Assembly: GCF_035917235.1 (NCBI RefSeq)
Contig: NZ_CP108423.1
Location: forward strand, 4,617,501-4,681,500
Source: Streptomyces sp. NBC_01294
GTDB lineage: Bacteria > Actinomycetota > Actinomycetes > Streptomycetales > Streptomycetaceae
Length of the DNA stretch: 64,000 nucleotides
Direction of reading: 5' to 3'
Shown: piece after piece, positions 30,962 through 39,331 of the stretch
Position numbering within the stretch: the first letter of the stretch is position 1
Layout: each line of letters opens with the position of its first letter
Position numbers and translations under genes: made by a program
The notes under the pieces: model-generated
Databases searched by the model: none
What the model was told of the DNA's origin: nothing
What the model saw: the letters and a program-made list of their open reading frames with translations, nothing else

Positions 30962-32521
30962 ATGACTCAGCTGGACGTTCGGCCTCAGGCCGGAGACACG
31001 GTAAGCGGCGTCGCCGAGGGCGACGTTCGCGGCAAGGGCCTCGGAAAGGGGTCCGTCGGCCTGGTGGGAAGCGCCGTCATCGGCATCTCCACCGTCGCCC
31101 CCGTCTACTGCCTGACCTCGACGCTCGGCTCCACCGCCGGTGAAGTCGGCATGCAGATGCCCGCGATCTTCCTCGCCGGCTTCCTGCCGATGCTCCTGGT
31201 CGCCTTCGCGTACCGCGAGCTCAACAAGGCCATGCCGGACTGCGGCACCTCCTTCACCTGGACCGTCAAGGCCTTCGGCCCGCGGATCGGCTGGATGTGC
31301 GGCTGGGGCCTGGTGATCGCCACGATCATCGTGCTCTCCAACCTCGCGGGCGTCGCCACCTCCTACTTCTGGCTGCTGGCCGGCGAGATCACGAACAATC
31401 CGTCGATCGCCGCCCTGGACGACAACAAGCTCGTCCACATCGCCACCTGCCTGACCCTGATCGCCGTCGCGACCGCCATCAGCTACCGCGGCATGACGGC
31501 GACCAAGGGCGTCCAGTACGCGCTGGTCGGCCTCCAGCTCGTCGTGCTCGCCGTCTTCGTCGCCATGGCCTTCCAGAAGGCCTCCGCCGGAACCTTCGAC
31601 ACCGGCCTGGACTTCTCCTGGTCCTGGATGAACCCCTTCGCGGTCGAGTCCATGGCGGCCTTCACCGCCGGACTCTCGCTCTCGATCTTCATGTACTGGG
31701 GCTGGGACGCGTGCCTGGCCACCAACGAGGAGACCACCGGCTCCACGAAGACCCCGGGCCGCGCCTCCCTCATCGCGATGGTCGTCCTGGTCGGCTCCTA
31801 CCTCGCCACCGGCGTCGCCGCCCAGATGGCCGTCGGCGCGGGCGGCGAAGGCCTCGGCCTCGCCAACGAGGAGACCTCCGGCAACGTCTTCGCGGCCCTC
31901 GCCGGCCCCGTGATGGGACCGGTGCTCGGCATCCTGCTCTTCGTGGCCGTCCTGGCCTCCGCCGCGGCGTCCCTGCAGACCACCTTCATCCCGGTGGCCC
32001 GCACGGTCCTCGCCATGTCGGCCTACGAGGCCCTGCCGCCCTCCTACGCCAAGGTCCACCCGAAGTTCAAGACCCCGGGCCGCGCCACGATCATGGCGGG
32101 CGCCGCCACCGGTGCCTTCTACACCGTGATGACCCTGGTCAGCGAGAACGTCCTGACCGACACGATCTTCGCGCTCGGCCTGATGATCTGCTTCTACTAC
32201 TCGCTGACCGCCTTCGCCTGCGCCTGGTACTTCCGCGGCGAGCTGCGCCGCTCCTCCCGTGACCTCTTCTTCAAGGGCGTCTTCCCGGTCCTGGGCGGAC
32301 TGCTGCTGGCCGCGGTCTTCTTCAAGACCCTTTACGACATGTTGGACCCGGCCTACGGCTCCGGCTCCACCGTCCTCGGCGTCGGCAGCGTCTTCGTCAT
32401 CGGCGTCGGCCTGCTGGCCCTCGGCCTGGTGATCATGTTCGTCACCGAGCGCCGCAGCCCCGCCTTCTTCCGCGGCCAGGTCCTGACGAAGTCCACCCCG
32501 GCCCTGGTGGTCGAGGACTGA
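30962..32521 (+). CDS. APC-family amino acid permease
   Basis: A 519-aa polytopic transporter of the amino acid-polyamine-organocation superfamily, with about 12 hydrophobic segments. The first (VGLVGSAVIGISTVAPVYCL) contains the unwound GxG-type substrate helix. FAYRELNKAMPDCGTSFTW is the conserved loop after helix 2 (compare FAYxELxxxxPxxGxxYxW). CLATNEETTGSTKTPGRASL is the typical E-rich loop. The substrate is an amino acid or amine, not further assignable. There is no ribosome binding site at the ATG. A strong hairpin follows its stop. About 290 bp separate it from the divergent DNA-repair gene. Confidence 0.9.
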   Translation: MTQLDVRPQAGDTVSGVAEGDVRGKGLGKGSVGLVGSAVIGISTVAPVYCLTSTLGSTAGEVGMQMPAIFLAGFLPMLLVAFAYRELNKAMPDCGTSFTWTVKAFGPRIGWMCGWGLVIATIIVLSNLAGVATSYFWLLAGEITNNPSIAALDDNKLVHIATCLTLIAVATAISYRGMTATKGVQYALVGLQLVVLAVFVAMAFQKASAGTFDTGLDFSWSWMNPFAVESMAAFTAGLSLSIFMYWGWDACLATNEETTGSTKTPGRASLIAMVVLVGSYLATGVAAQMAVGAGGEGLGLANEETSGNVFAALAGPVMGPVLGILLFVAVLASAAASLQTTFIPVARTVLAMSAYEALPPSYAKVHPKFKTPGRATIMAGAATGAFYTVMTLVSENVLTDTIFALGLMICFYYSLTAFACAWYFRGELRRSSRDLFFKGVFPVLGGLLLAAVFFKTLYDMLDPAYGSGSTVLGVGSVFVIGVGLLALGLVIMFVTERRSPAFFRGQVLTKSTPALVVED

Positions 32522-32556
32522 CGCCTCCCCCTGCCAGCCCCACCCGCCGAGTCATC

Positions 32557-32596
32557 CCCGCGGCCCCGGATCGATCCCCCGATCCGGGGCCGCGGG
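32557..32596 (+). terminator. Strong intrinsic-type terminator
   Basis: Perfect 17-bp arms CCCGCGGCCCCGGATCG (32557-32573) and CGATCCGGGGCCGCGGG (32580-32596) with a 6-base loop, 36 bases past the permease stop. Confidence 0.85.
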
Positions 32597-32662
32597 CGTT
32601 CAAAGTCGGGCGCCGGTGGTGACCCGGGGCGCGGCGGGGTCGTTGGGAGGGGCATGAACGCC

Positions 32663-32929
32663 ATGAAGCGCACCCTCGCCGCCCTGGTCGTCTCCGGCGG
32701 CGCCGCACTCGTCCTCACCCCCGTCGCCGCGCACGCCGACGGGCCGGCCGGTCAGACGCCCCCGGTCGCCCAGCGCGTCGTCGACATCGTCGACCACCCG
32801 GCCCAGACCGTCCAGGACGCGCAGACGGCGGTCAAGGTGACCACCTCGGCGGTCGGCTCCGCGGGGGCCGCCACGAAGGGCGCCGACTCGGCTCTGGGCA
32901 ACCTCCCCAAGCCCCCGAAGGTCGAGTGA
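32663..32929 (+). CDS. Small secreted protein
   Basis: An 88-aa exported protein of unknown function. It has a signal peptide MKRTLAALVVSGGAALVLTPVAAHA, with cleavage expected after AHA. The mature part is short and low in complexity, rich in Ala, Val, Thr and Gln (VVDIVDHPAQTVQDAQTAVK...), ending NLPKPPKVE. The ATG at 32663 is chosen because GGGAGGGG lies at a proper distance; an ATG three codons earlier is only 2-3 bases from it. It follows the permease terminator, so it has its own promoter. Confidence 0.7.
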   Translation: MKRTLAALVVSGGAALVLTPVAAHADGPAGQTPPVAQRVVDIVDHPAQTVQDAQTAVKVTTSAVGSAGAATKGADSALGNLPKPPKVE

Positions 32930-33000
32930 CGGAGCGAGTCGCCACTACGCCGACGCCCGGGAGGCGGGGCTGAGGGGCGAGCGCGCTCGTTGAGCAGCGC

Positions 33001-33798
33001 ATGATCCTCTGGTTGCTCAATCACCTCAGCACGTTCGTCATCGCCGTCCTCCTCGTGGGCGGTCTCACCGCCCTCGCCGTGGCCGGCAGCCTGGCGGCCC
33101 GGCGCCGCTTCCCGCACCTGGCCCAGGGGGACCACAACGAGATGGTCGGGGTCGCGCTCGGCATGTTCGGCGCGATCTACGGGATCATCCTCGCCTTCGT
33201 CGTCGTCACGCTCTGGACGCAGCTGGAGAACACCCAGAACATCGTCGCCGCCGAGGCCACCGACCTGGCCCTCGTCGTGCGCAGCGCCGACGCCTTCCCC
33301 CCGGCCGACCGGGCGAAGGTGCACGAGGCGGTGAGCGCGTACGCGCACGCCGTCGTCGAGGTGCAGTGGCCCCTGATGCGCGAGGGGCGGCCGAGCTACG
33401 ACGCGACCGGGGCGCAGACCCACGCCCTGTACCAGGCCCTCCAGGCGTACGAGCCGAAGGGCGTCCGGGCCGAGACCTTCTACGCCGAGGCGGTCACCCG
33501 CCTCAACGACGTCGCCGCGCAGCGCCGCGCGCGCATCACGATGGCCGAGACCTCGCTGCCGGTCCTGCTGCAGGTGCTGGTGTACGGGGGCGCGTTCGTG
33601 ATGGTCCCGCTCACCTTTCTGTTCGGGCTGCGCAGCCTGAAGATGCAGCTGCTCTTCGTGTCGGCGGTGGCCGGGCTGATCGGCTTCAGCCTGCTCCTGG
33701 TGGTGGCACTGGACCGCCCCTTCGCGGGCGACCTGAGCGTGAGCCCGGCGCCGTACAAGGAGGCGGCCCTGGCACAGTTCTGGGCCGCCGGCCCGTGA
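33001..33798 (+). CDS. DUF4239-type membrane protein (bestrophin-like)
   Basis: A 265-aa membrane protein. Two N-terminal helices (STFVIAVLLVGGLTALAVAG and ALGMFGAIYGIILAFVVVTLW) flank the conserved NEMVG element. A soluble helical region of about 110 residues follows, then two C-terminal helices (FVMVPLTFLFGL, LLFVSAVAGLIGFSLLLVVAL) and the late motif DRPFAGDLSVSP. This is the pattern of the DUF4239 family, which is distantly bestrophin-like. Function unknown, possibly a channel. It ends 4 bases before the convergent VOC gene stop. Confidence 0.82.
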   Translation: MILWLLNHLSTFVIAVLLVGGLTALAVAGSLAARRRFPHLAQGDHNEMVGVALGMFGAIYGIILAFVVVTLWTQLENTQNIVAAEATDLALVVRSADAFPPADRAKVHEAVSAYAHAVVEVQWPLMREGRPSYDATGAQTHALYQALQAYEPKGVRAETFYAEAVTRLNDVAAQRRARITMAETSLPVLLQVLVYGGAFVMVPLTFLFGLRSLKMQLLFVSAVAGLIGFSLLLVVALDRPFAGDLSVSPAPYKEAALAQFWAAGP

Positions 33799-33802
33799 CG
33801 CC

Positions 33803-34207
33803 TCAGGCCCGGCCCCAGGTGCGGGAGCAGAGCACGAGCCGGTAGCCGTCGGGGTCGGCGACGGTGACGCCGTACTCGTCCCAGTACGGGTTGTGCGACG
33901 CGACGCGGGTCCCGCCGTGCTCGGCGAGGCGCCGGACCAAGGCCTCGTCGGGCGCCTCGCCGAGGTAGAGCACGAACAGGTCGTCGACGGTGGGCGCGGG
34001 CAGGACCGGGTTCGAGGCGTCACGGGTGAGCTCGAAGTGCCACCCGCCCCCGGCCGGCCCGACCATCAGCAGGTCGTGCTCCCCGGGCACGCTCCCGCTG
34101 CTCCGCCACTGCACCTCCAGCCCGAGCCCGTCGACGTAGAACCGCTCGGCGGCCTCCAGATCGAGCGAGGGCCGGGCGACACGGACGTGGGTACGCGAAT
34201 CGATCAT
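33803..34207 (-). CDS. VOC-family (glyoxalase/bleomycin resistance-like) protein
   Basis: A 134-aa protein of the vicinal-oxygen-chelate fold. VRVARPSLDLEAAERFYVDG is the first beta-alpha-beta unit, and WHFELT and DPDGYRLVLCSRTWG close the two half barrels. Metal-ligand positions are partly recognisable (His early, Glu in FELT, and the Asp/Tyr region near the C-terminus). It could be a lyase, dioxygenase or drug-binding protein; the substrate is unknown. No operon partner. Confidence 0.85.
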   Translation of the reverse strand: MIDSRTHVRVARPSLDLEAAERFYVDGLGLEVQWRSSGSVPGEHDLLMVGPAGGGWHFELTRDASNPVLPAPTVDDLFVLYLGEAPDEALVRRLAEHGGTRVASHNPYWDEYGVTVADPDGYRLVLCSRTWGRA

Positions 34208-34294
34208 GCACGGCAGCGTACGGAACGGCGGTGGAGCCGCCCGGGGCCGGGTGGCGCGCGCGATCAGCTCCCAGGACGCGGCCGCCCTCGTGGC

Positions 34295-34975
34295 CTATTG
34301 CCGCGAGCGCCACGGCGGGCCGTGCTTGCGGCGGTGCTCGTCGTAGAGGTCCCGGTCCGTGCGGCGGCGCTGGCCCGCGGTGAACATCGTGCCGCCGATG
34401 AGGAGGAAGAGGCCGCCGGTGATGCCCAGGGCCAGCGGGTCGAGGGCGCGGCTGTCGGTGGTCTCCATCCAGGGGTCGAGGCCGCCGAGCCGGTCCTTGA
34501 AGAGGACGACGTGCCCGCCCGGCTCGACGTCGGCGTAGCAGTTCTGGATGTGGTCGAGTTCGTGGCGCTCGCCCGAGGTGTCGACCACACGGCAGAAGAA
34601 CCGGTCGTCGCCCTTGAAGTTGGTGTACTGGCGGGACTCCAGCACCACCGCGTCCGTCCGCTCGCCGAGCAGCTTGAGGTACGACTCGTTCAGGTTGATC
34701 CCGGCGAAGATGCCGAGCGCCATCGTCCCGAAGCCCACGATGGCCGCGGCTCCGGCCCGGTTCCAGTTCGAGCCGGCGACGGCCGCCCCGAGCCCCGCCG
34801 CGGCGAGGATGACGACGACGCCGACGTACAACATGCCGTACGGGAACTGCGAGATGAGGCCGCCCAGGGTGCCCGCCCCCGCGATGAGCACGGCCCAGAA
34901 GAGGGAGTTCCGTAGACGCCGGGCCCCCGTCGGGGACGGCTCGCCCATGCGTCCGGGTATCCGGGCCGTGTCCAT
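34295..34975 (-). CDS. Membrane protein, DUF3592-like
   Basis: A 226-aa protein with helices near residues 25-45 (LFWAVLIAGAGTLGGLI), 50-70 (MLYVGVVVILAAAGLGAAVAG) and 75-95, a soluble beta-rich segment (TDAVVLESRQYTNFKGDDRF, CRVVDTSGERHELDHI, PGGHVVLFKDRL), and a last helix (LALGITGGLFLLIGGTMF). The soluble part between helices is like the DUF3592 proteins. The basic C-terminus is cytoplasmic. Function unknown. A good GGAGGAGAG site lies before the ATG. Confidence 0.7.
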   Translation of the reverse strand: MDTARIPGRMGEPSPTGARRLRNSLFWAVLIAGAGTLGGLISQFPYGMLYVGVVVILAAAGLGAAVAGSNWNRAGAAAIVGFGTMALGIFAGINLNESYLKLLGERTDAVVLESRQYTNFKGDDRFFCRVVDTSGERHELDHIQNCYADVEPGGHVVLFKDRLGGLDPWMETTDSRALDPLALGITGGLFLLIGGTMFTAGQRRRTDRDLYDEHRRKHGPPWRSRQ

Positions 34976-35040
34976 GTCGCTCTCCTCCGAGCCCCGCGTG
35001 CAGTGCTGCCCAGCCTACGCAGGCGGCCGCGCGGGCCCGG

Positions 35041-35901
35041 TCAGAGGTACTGGGCGAAGTCGTCCAGGGTGCGCAGCACTTCGGGCTTCGACGCCGACGG
35101 GAGCTGCAGGACGACCTCCTCGATGCCGAGGTCGGCGTAGTGGCTGAGCTTGCCGGGGGTGGGCCGGACGGCGTACGGCACCACCTGGAGGGATTTCGGG
35201 TCGCGCCCGGCGGTCTCCCAGACCTGGCGCAGCACCGGCAGGGACTCGCCGAGGCCGCCACCGCCGATCGGGAGCCAGCCGTCGGCGTGGTCGGCGATGG
35301 CGGCGAAGAGCTTCGGGCCGGCCGCGCCGCCGATCAGGGTGCGGGGGCCGTACAGGGGGGCGCCGGGGCCGAGTTCGCGCGGGGCCTGGACCGGCTTGGG
35401 GTAGGCGCTGCTGGCCTGGACGGAGGAGTACTGGCCGACGTACGCCGTGGGCTCGGGGGCCCACAGGGCGCGCATCAGGGCCATCCGGTCGCGGACCAGT
35501 TCGCGGCGGGTGCGCCAGTCGACGCCGTGGTCGGCGGCCTCCTCGACGTTCCAGCCGTAGCCGATGCCCAGCGTGAAGCGGCCGTGGGAGAGGTGGTCCA
35601 GGGTGGCGACCTGCTTCGCCAGGTCGATCGGGTCATGCTGGGAGACCAGCGTGATGCCGGTGCCGAGCTGGAGCCGCTCGGTCACGGCGGAGGCCTGGCC
35701 GAGGGCCACGAAGGGGTCGAGGGTGCGTCCGTACATCTCGGGGAGCTCGCCGCCCATGGGGGCGGCGGTGACGCGGTCGACCGGGATGTGGGTGTGCTCC
35801 GGCAGGTAGAGGCCGGAGAACCCGCGCTCCTCCAGGCTGCGGGCCAGGCGCACGGGGGAGACGGTGCGGTCGGTGAGGAAGATGGTCGTGGCGATCCGCA
35901 T
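35041..35901 (-). CDS. LLM-class oxidoreductase, probable F420-dependent (TIGR03619-like)
   Basis: A 286-aa TIM-barrel enzyme. MRIATTIFLTDRTV is the first strand, followed by LARSLEERGFSGLYLPEHTH, LGTGITLVSQHDP, LDHLSHGRFTLGIGYGWN and, later, LIGGAAGPKLFAAIADHADGWLP. The whole is typical of the short F420-dependent LLM enzymes of actinobacteria. The ATG at 35901 is preceded by GGAGGT at 10 bases; a GTG four codons earlier is too close to the site. Unlike the other two LLM genes in the window it lacks the CTGACG palindrome. Confidence 0.87.
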   Translation of the reverse strand: MRIATTIFLTDRTVSPVRLARSLEERGFSGLYLPEHTHIPVDRVTAAPMGGELPEMYGRTLDPFVALGQASAVTERLQLGTGITLVSQHDPIDLAKQVATLDHLSHGRFTLGIGYGWNVEEAADHGVDWRTRRELVRDRMALMRALWAPEPTAYVGQYSSVQASSAYPKPVQAPRELGPGAPLYGPRTLIGGAAGPKLFAAIADHADGWLPIGGGGLGESLPVLRQVWETAGRDPKSLQVVPYAVRPTPGKLSHYADLGIEEVVLQLPSASKPEVLRTLDDFAQYL

Positions 35902-35977
35902 GTGTTCTGGCACCTCCGAGACGTGGGACCCGCAACGGTACGGGCTGGACCCACGAATGTTGAGGGGGCGTCAGGCG

Positions 35978-38137
35978 TCAGGGCGACTTCGCCTGCCCGC
36001 CGCCCGCCTTGCGCAGCTCCCCTTCCAGCCACGGGGCGACGTACGCCATGCCGTCCGGCGTCAGGTGGACGTCGTCGCCCTTCGGGTACATGCGCTTGCC
36101 GCGCGGCGTCTTCTCCCGGCACGGGCCGCCGTCGGGGCACAGGTACCCGGCGAAGTCCACCAGCTTGAGCTGCGGCAGGTTGGCCCGGGCGACGTACTGG
36201 CCGACGACGGCGTTGAAGCAGCGCGCCCACTCGGGGGTGGTGGCGCCGGTTCCGGTGCGCTCGTTCATCAGCAGGATCGACACCTCCGGACCCGCCTCGC
36301 GCCACTGGTCCACCGCGGCCTTGAGGCGTTCTGTGTAGCGGCTGCGGAAGCCCGCGTCGCAGGGGGACATCCACACCCCGTCGCCCTTGATGTCCTGCAG
36401 GGTCGCGTCCCAGCCGACGTGGACGACCACGCTCTGCGGCTGGTGCTCCCTGAGCAGGCCGGCCCAGGTCTCGACGGACCTGCGGCACTCGTCGGAGTTC
36501 TCGACGACGAGGTTCTGGCGGTCCTTGACCCGGTCCGCGCCCATCAGGCCGCAGCCGGCGATGCCGCCGTCGATGACCGCGAAGCCCTTTCCGTGCCCGC
36601 TCAGCGCGGTGGCGAGGTCGTTGGCGAGCGAGTCGCCGGCCGTGACGACGAGCGGCTTGCCGTCGGGCCGCATGCCCTGCTCGGTGACGGCCGGCAGGTA
36701 GTACGCGCCGGCGGTGACGGCGAGGCAGGTGACGGCGAGGACCGGGACCGCGCGCAGCGGCTGCCAGTCGCGCAGCCGCAGGCGTTCGGTGACGACGTAG
36801 TGGAGCAGCAGCGAGAGGAACCAGGTCAGGCCGCCGCCCACGATCAGCAGGGCCCAGGGCTTGATGTCGGGCTGGCCTTTCTGGAGCAGCCAGTAGATCG
36901 GCAGGTGCAGCAGGTAGATGCTGTACGAGAGCTGGCCGATCTCGGTGATGATCTTCCCGGAGAGCAGCTTGACCAGGGGGCCCCGGTCCGTGCAGAGCAC
37001 GCTCGCGAGCAGGGCGATCAGGGCGGCGACGACGGCCAGTCCGCCCTGGTACAGCCAGGGCTTGTGGTAGCTGTCGACCAGGACGCTCAGGACGATGACG
37101 GCGACGAGGGCGAGGATTCCGGTCGCGGTCAGGAGCGTGGTGAGTGCGCCGCCGGACGGCGCGGCCGCACCGGACGTACCGGCCGTCTCCGGGGCGTGGT
37201 CGCGCTGCGCGGCCCTGCGGTGGACGAGGTGGACGATGCACGCGGCGGCGGCGCCCGCCATGAAGGCGACGGCCCGTGAGTGGGTGCTCAGGTACAGCGC
37301 GTCGGTGTTCGTCCCGGTGAAGAGCAGGGGGGCGACGGCCGCGGAGGCGGCGAAGAGCAGGACCACGAAGACGGTCACGGCCGCGATGCGGCGGCGGCAG
37401 ACGAAGAGGAGGGCGGCCAGCACGAGCGGCCAGACGACGTAGAACTGCTCGGTGACGCTCAACGACCACATGGCGGCGAGCGGGTCGATCGTGCCGTTGC
37501 CCTCCCAGTAGGCACTGCCGTTCGCGAGCTGGGCCCAGTTGGCGTACTGGAACAGGGAGGTGACGGCCTGCTGGGAGACGGTCTTCGCCTCGCGCAGGGT
37601 GCCCAGCAGGTAGGTCAGCGCGACCACGGCGGTGAGGACCACCAGGAGGCCGGGGATCAGGCGCTTGAAACGCCGCTTGTAGAAGCGGAAGAGGCGGATG
37701 CGGCCGGAGTGCTCCACCTCGCGGACGAGGAGCAGGGTGACCAGGAAGCCGGAGAGGACGAAGAAGGCGTCGACGCCGAAGAGTCCGTTGGCGAACCAGC
37801 TCGTGTGGTACAGCAGGATGGAGATGATCGCGATGCCGCGCAGTCCGTCGACCGCGGCGAAGCGACGGGCGGTGGCGGGAAGGGGAGCGGTGGCGGCAGC
37901 GGGCGCGGGCGCGGATGCGGCGACGGGTGCGGCGACGGTGACCGGTACGGAGGCGGTGACCGGTACGGAGGCGGGGGCCGTCACGGGCTCGGCGTACTGG
38001 TCGTCGAACCATTCCGCGGCCGGGGGCCGCGGGGCCTGGTGGCGGGTCCACTCGTTGTCGGCGTAGGGGTGCGGCTGCTGCACCACGCGCAGCTGGAACG
38101 TTTCGTCCACCGCGCGGTCGTCAGAGGGCCGCTGCAT
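35978..38137 (-). CDS. OafA/YrhL-type acyltransferase with C-terminal SGNH domain
   Basis: A 719-aa membrane acyltransferase that would O-acylate a surface polysaccharide. After about 90 residues of a Pro/Ala/Val-rich cytoplasmic leader, the Acyltransferase_3 domain begins with FAAVDGLRGIAIISILLYHT (catalytic His in YHT) and FGVDAFFVLSGFLVTLLL, with about ten helices to residue 440. A final helix leads to an extracytoplasmic SGNH esterase/transferase domain with VVTAGDSLAND (block I Ser), HVGWDA and, near the end, DDVHLTPDGMAY (Asp-His pair). The start ATG lies inside the last codons of the nucleotidyltransferase gene (17-bp overlap) with GGAG before it. It is the last gene of the four-gene polysaccharide operon. 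Confidence 0.9.
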   Translation of the reverse strand: MQRPSDDRAVDETFQLRVVQQPHPYADNEWTRHQAPRPPAAEWFDDQYAEPVTAPASVPVTASVPVTVAAPVAASAPAPAAATAPLPATARRFAAVDGLRGIAIISILLYHTSWFANGLFGVDAFFVLSGFLVTLLLVREVEHSGRIRLFRFYKRRFKRLIPGLLVVLTAVVALTYLLGTLREAKTVSQQAVTSLFQYANWAQLANGSAYWEGNGTIDPLAAMWSLSVTEQFYVVWPLVLAALLFVCRRRIAAVTVFVVLLFAASAAVAPLLFTGTNTDALYLSTHSRAVAFMAGAAAACIVHLVHRRAAQRDHAPETAGTSGAAAPSGGALTTLLTATGILALVAVIVLSVLVDSYHKPWLYQGGLAVVAALIALLASVLCTDRGPLVKLLSGKIITEIGQLSYSIYLLHLPIYWLLQKGQPDIKPWALLIVGGGLTWFLSLLLHYVVTERLRLRDWQPLRAVPVLAVTCLAVTAGAYYLPAVTEQGMRPDGKPLVVTAGDSLANDLATALSGHGKGFAVIDGGIAGCGLMGADRVKDRQNLVVENSDECRRSVETWAGLLREHQPQSVVVHVGWDATLQDIKGDGVWMSPCDAGFRSRYTERLKAAVDQWREAGPEVSILLMNERTGTGATTPEWARCFNAVVGQYVARANLPQLKLVDFAGYLCPDGGPCREKTPRGKRMYPKGDDVHLTPDGMAYVAPWLEGELRKAGGGQAKSP

Positions 38138-39251
38138 GCTGCACTCCGCTCTGGGCGGGGATCGATGTACGCGGGTCCGGCGAGAAGCGGACCGAGTCCG
38201 GGGCGAGGACGGCGCCGTTCCACAGGCGCAGGCCGGTCCGCAGCTCGTTGCCGCTGCCGACCCGGGCACGGTCGCCGATGACCGCGCAGTCCAGCACCGT
38301 GCCCGCGCCGATGACGGCTCCGGCCCCGATGACGCTGTCGCGCACGACGGCCCCGGCCTCCACGACCGCGCCGTCGAGCAGGATGCTCCCGCTGACGTGG
38401 GCGCCGGCGTGCACGGTGGCGCCCGGGCCGATGGTGCTGCCGCCGGCCACCGTCGCGCCGGGGGCGACCCGGGCGCCTTCGAGCAGCAGTGCCTCACCGC
38501 AGGGTCCGGGCAGGGCGGGCGAGGCGACCCGGCCGAGGACGAGGTCGGCGGAGCCGCGTACGAGGGCCTCCGGCGTGCCCAGGTCCAGCCAGTACGCGTC
38601 GTCGGTGATCCCCAGGACCCGGGCGTTCGAGGCCAGCAGGGCGGGGAACGTCTCGCGTTCGACGGAGACGGGCCGTCCGGCGGGGATGGCGTCGATGACG
38701 GAGCGGCGGAAGACGTAGCAGCCGGCGTTGATCTGGTCGGTGACGATGTCGGCCGCGGTGGTGGGCTTCTCCAGGAACCGCAGGACCCGGCCGTCGGGAC
38801 CGGTCGGGACCAGGCCGTAGGCGCGCGGGTCGTCCACGCGGGTGAGGTGCAGGGTCACGTCGGCGTCCGCCGCGCGGTGCCGCTCGACGAGCAGGGAGAT
38901 GTCCGTGCCGCTCAGGATGTCGCCGTTGAGCACGGCCACCGGGCTGTCGGGGCCGCCGGTGAGCAGCCGCGCCGCGTTGCGGATCGCGCCGCCGGTGCCC
39001 AGCGGGTCGGTCTCGGTGACGTATTCGAGGCGCAGGCCGAAGGCGGAGCCGTCGCCGAAGTACGCGCGGAAGGTCTCGGGGAGGTAGGAGGTGGCCATGA
39101 CGAGGCGCTCGATGCCGGCCGCGCGGGCCCGGGCGACGAGATGGGCGAGGAACGGGACGCCGGCCACGGACACCATCGGCTTCGGCCTGCTCAGGGTGAG
39201 CGGCTGCAGCCGGGTGCCCTTGCCGCCGACCAGGAGGATCGCTTCGTTCAT
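38121..39251 (-). CDS. Sugar nucleotidyltransferase (GDP-mannose/glucose-1-phosphate type)
   Basis: A 376-aa enzyme that makes an NDP-sugar. The N-terminal nucleotidyltransferase domain has AILLVGGKGTRLQPLTLSRPKP (signature GGxGTRLxPLT...KP), LGTGGAIRNA and VLNGDIL (metal Asp). The C-terminal third is a left-handed beta-helix of hexapeptide repeats (VAPGATVAGGSTIGPGATV, VIGAGAVIGAGTVL). This layout is shared by mannose-1-phosphate guanylyltransferases and glucose-1-phosphate thymidylyl/uridylyltransferases; a mannose-type call is slightly favoured by wording and by its neighbours. AGGAA precedes the ATG. It lies between the GH113-like lipoprotein and acyltransferase genes in the operon. Confidence 0.88.
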   Translation of the reverse strand: MNEAILLVGGKGTRLQPLTLSRPKPMVSVAGVPFLAHLVARARAAGIERLVMATSYLPETFRAYFGDGSAFGLRLEYVTETDPLGTGGAIRNAARLLTGGPDSPVAVLNGDILSGTDISLLVERHRAADADVTLHLTRVDDPRAYGLVPTGPDGRVLRFLEKPTTAADIVTDQINAGCYVFRRSVIDAIPAGRPVSVERETFPALLASNARVLGITDDAYWLDLGTPEALVRGSADLVLGRVASPALPGPCGEALLLEGARVAPGATVAGGSTIGPGATVHAGAHVSGSILLDGAVVEAGAVVRDSVIGAGAVIGAGTVLDCAVIGDRARVGSGNELRTGLRLWNGAVLAPDSVRFSPDPRTSIPAQSGVQHAAAL

Positions 39252-39272
39252 GTGCTGATTCCTATGGAGCGG

Positions 39273-39299
39273 AAAGGAATGAAAGGAATGAAAGGAATG
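39273..39299. repeat. Three 9-bp tandem repeats
   Basis: AAAGGAATG is repeated three times in tandem, followed by a GGGGAGGGAGGGAGG stretch, in the 80-bp gap upstream of the nucleotidyltransferase start inside the operon. Simple-sequence slippage repeat; in the leftward mRNA it reads as pyrimidine-rich CATTCCTTT units just before the start region. Confidence 0.7.
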
Positions 39300-39331
39300 A
39301 GGGGAGGGAGGGAGGCCTTGAGCGCGGCGCC

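Noticed and set aside
35902..35977. A seventh TetR-type palindrome in front of the third LLM gene
   Set aside because: The region was read for CTGACG/CGTCAG arms and none was found, so this LLM gene was not assigned to the regulon.
35864..37279. A 471-aa rightward frame opposite the acyltransferase gene
   Set aside because: It is antisense to a gene with unmistakable Acyltransferase_3 and SGNH motifs and has no recognisable domain.
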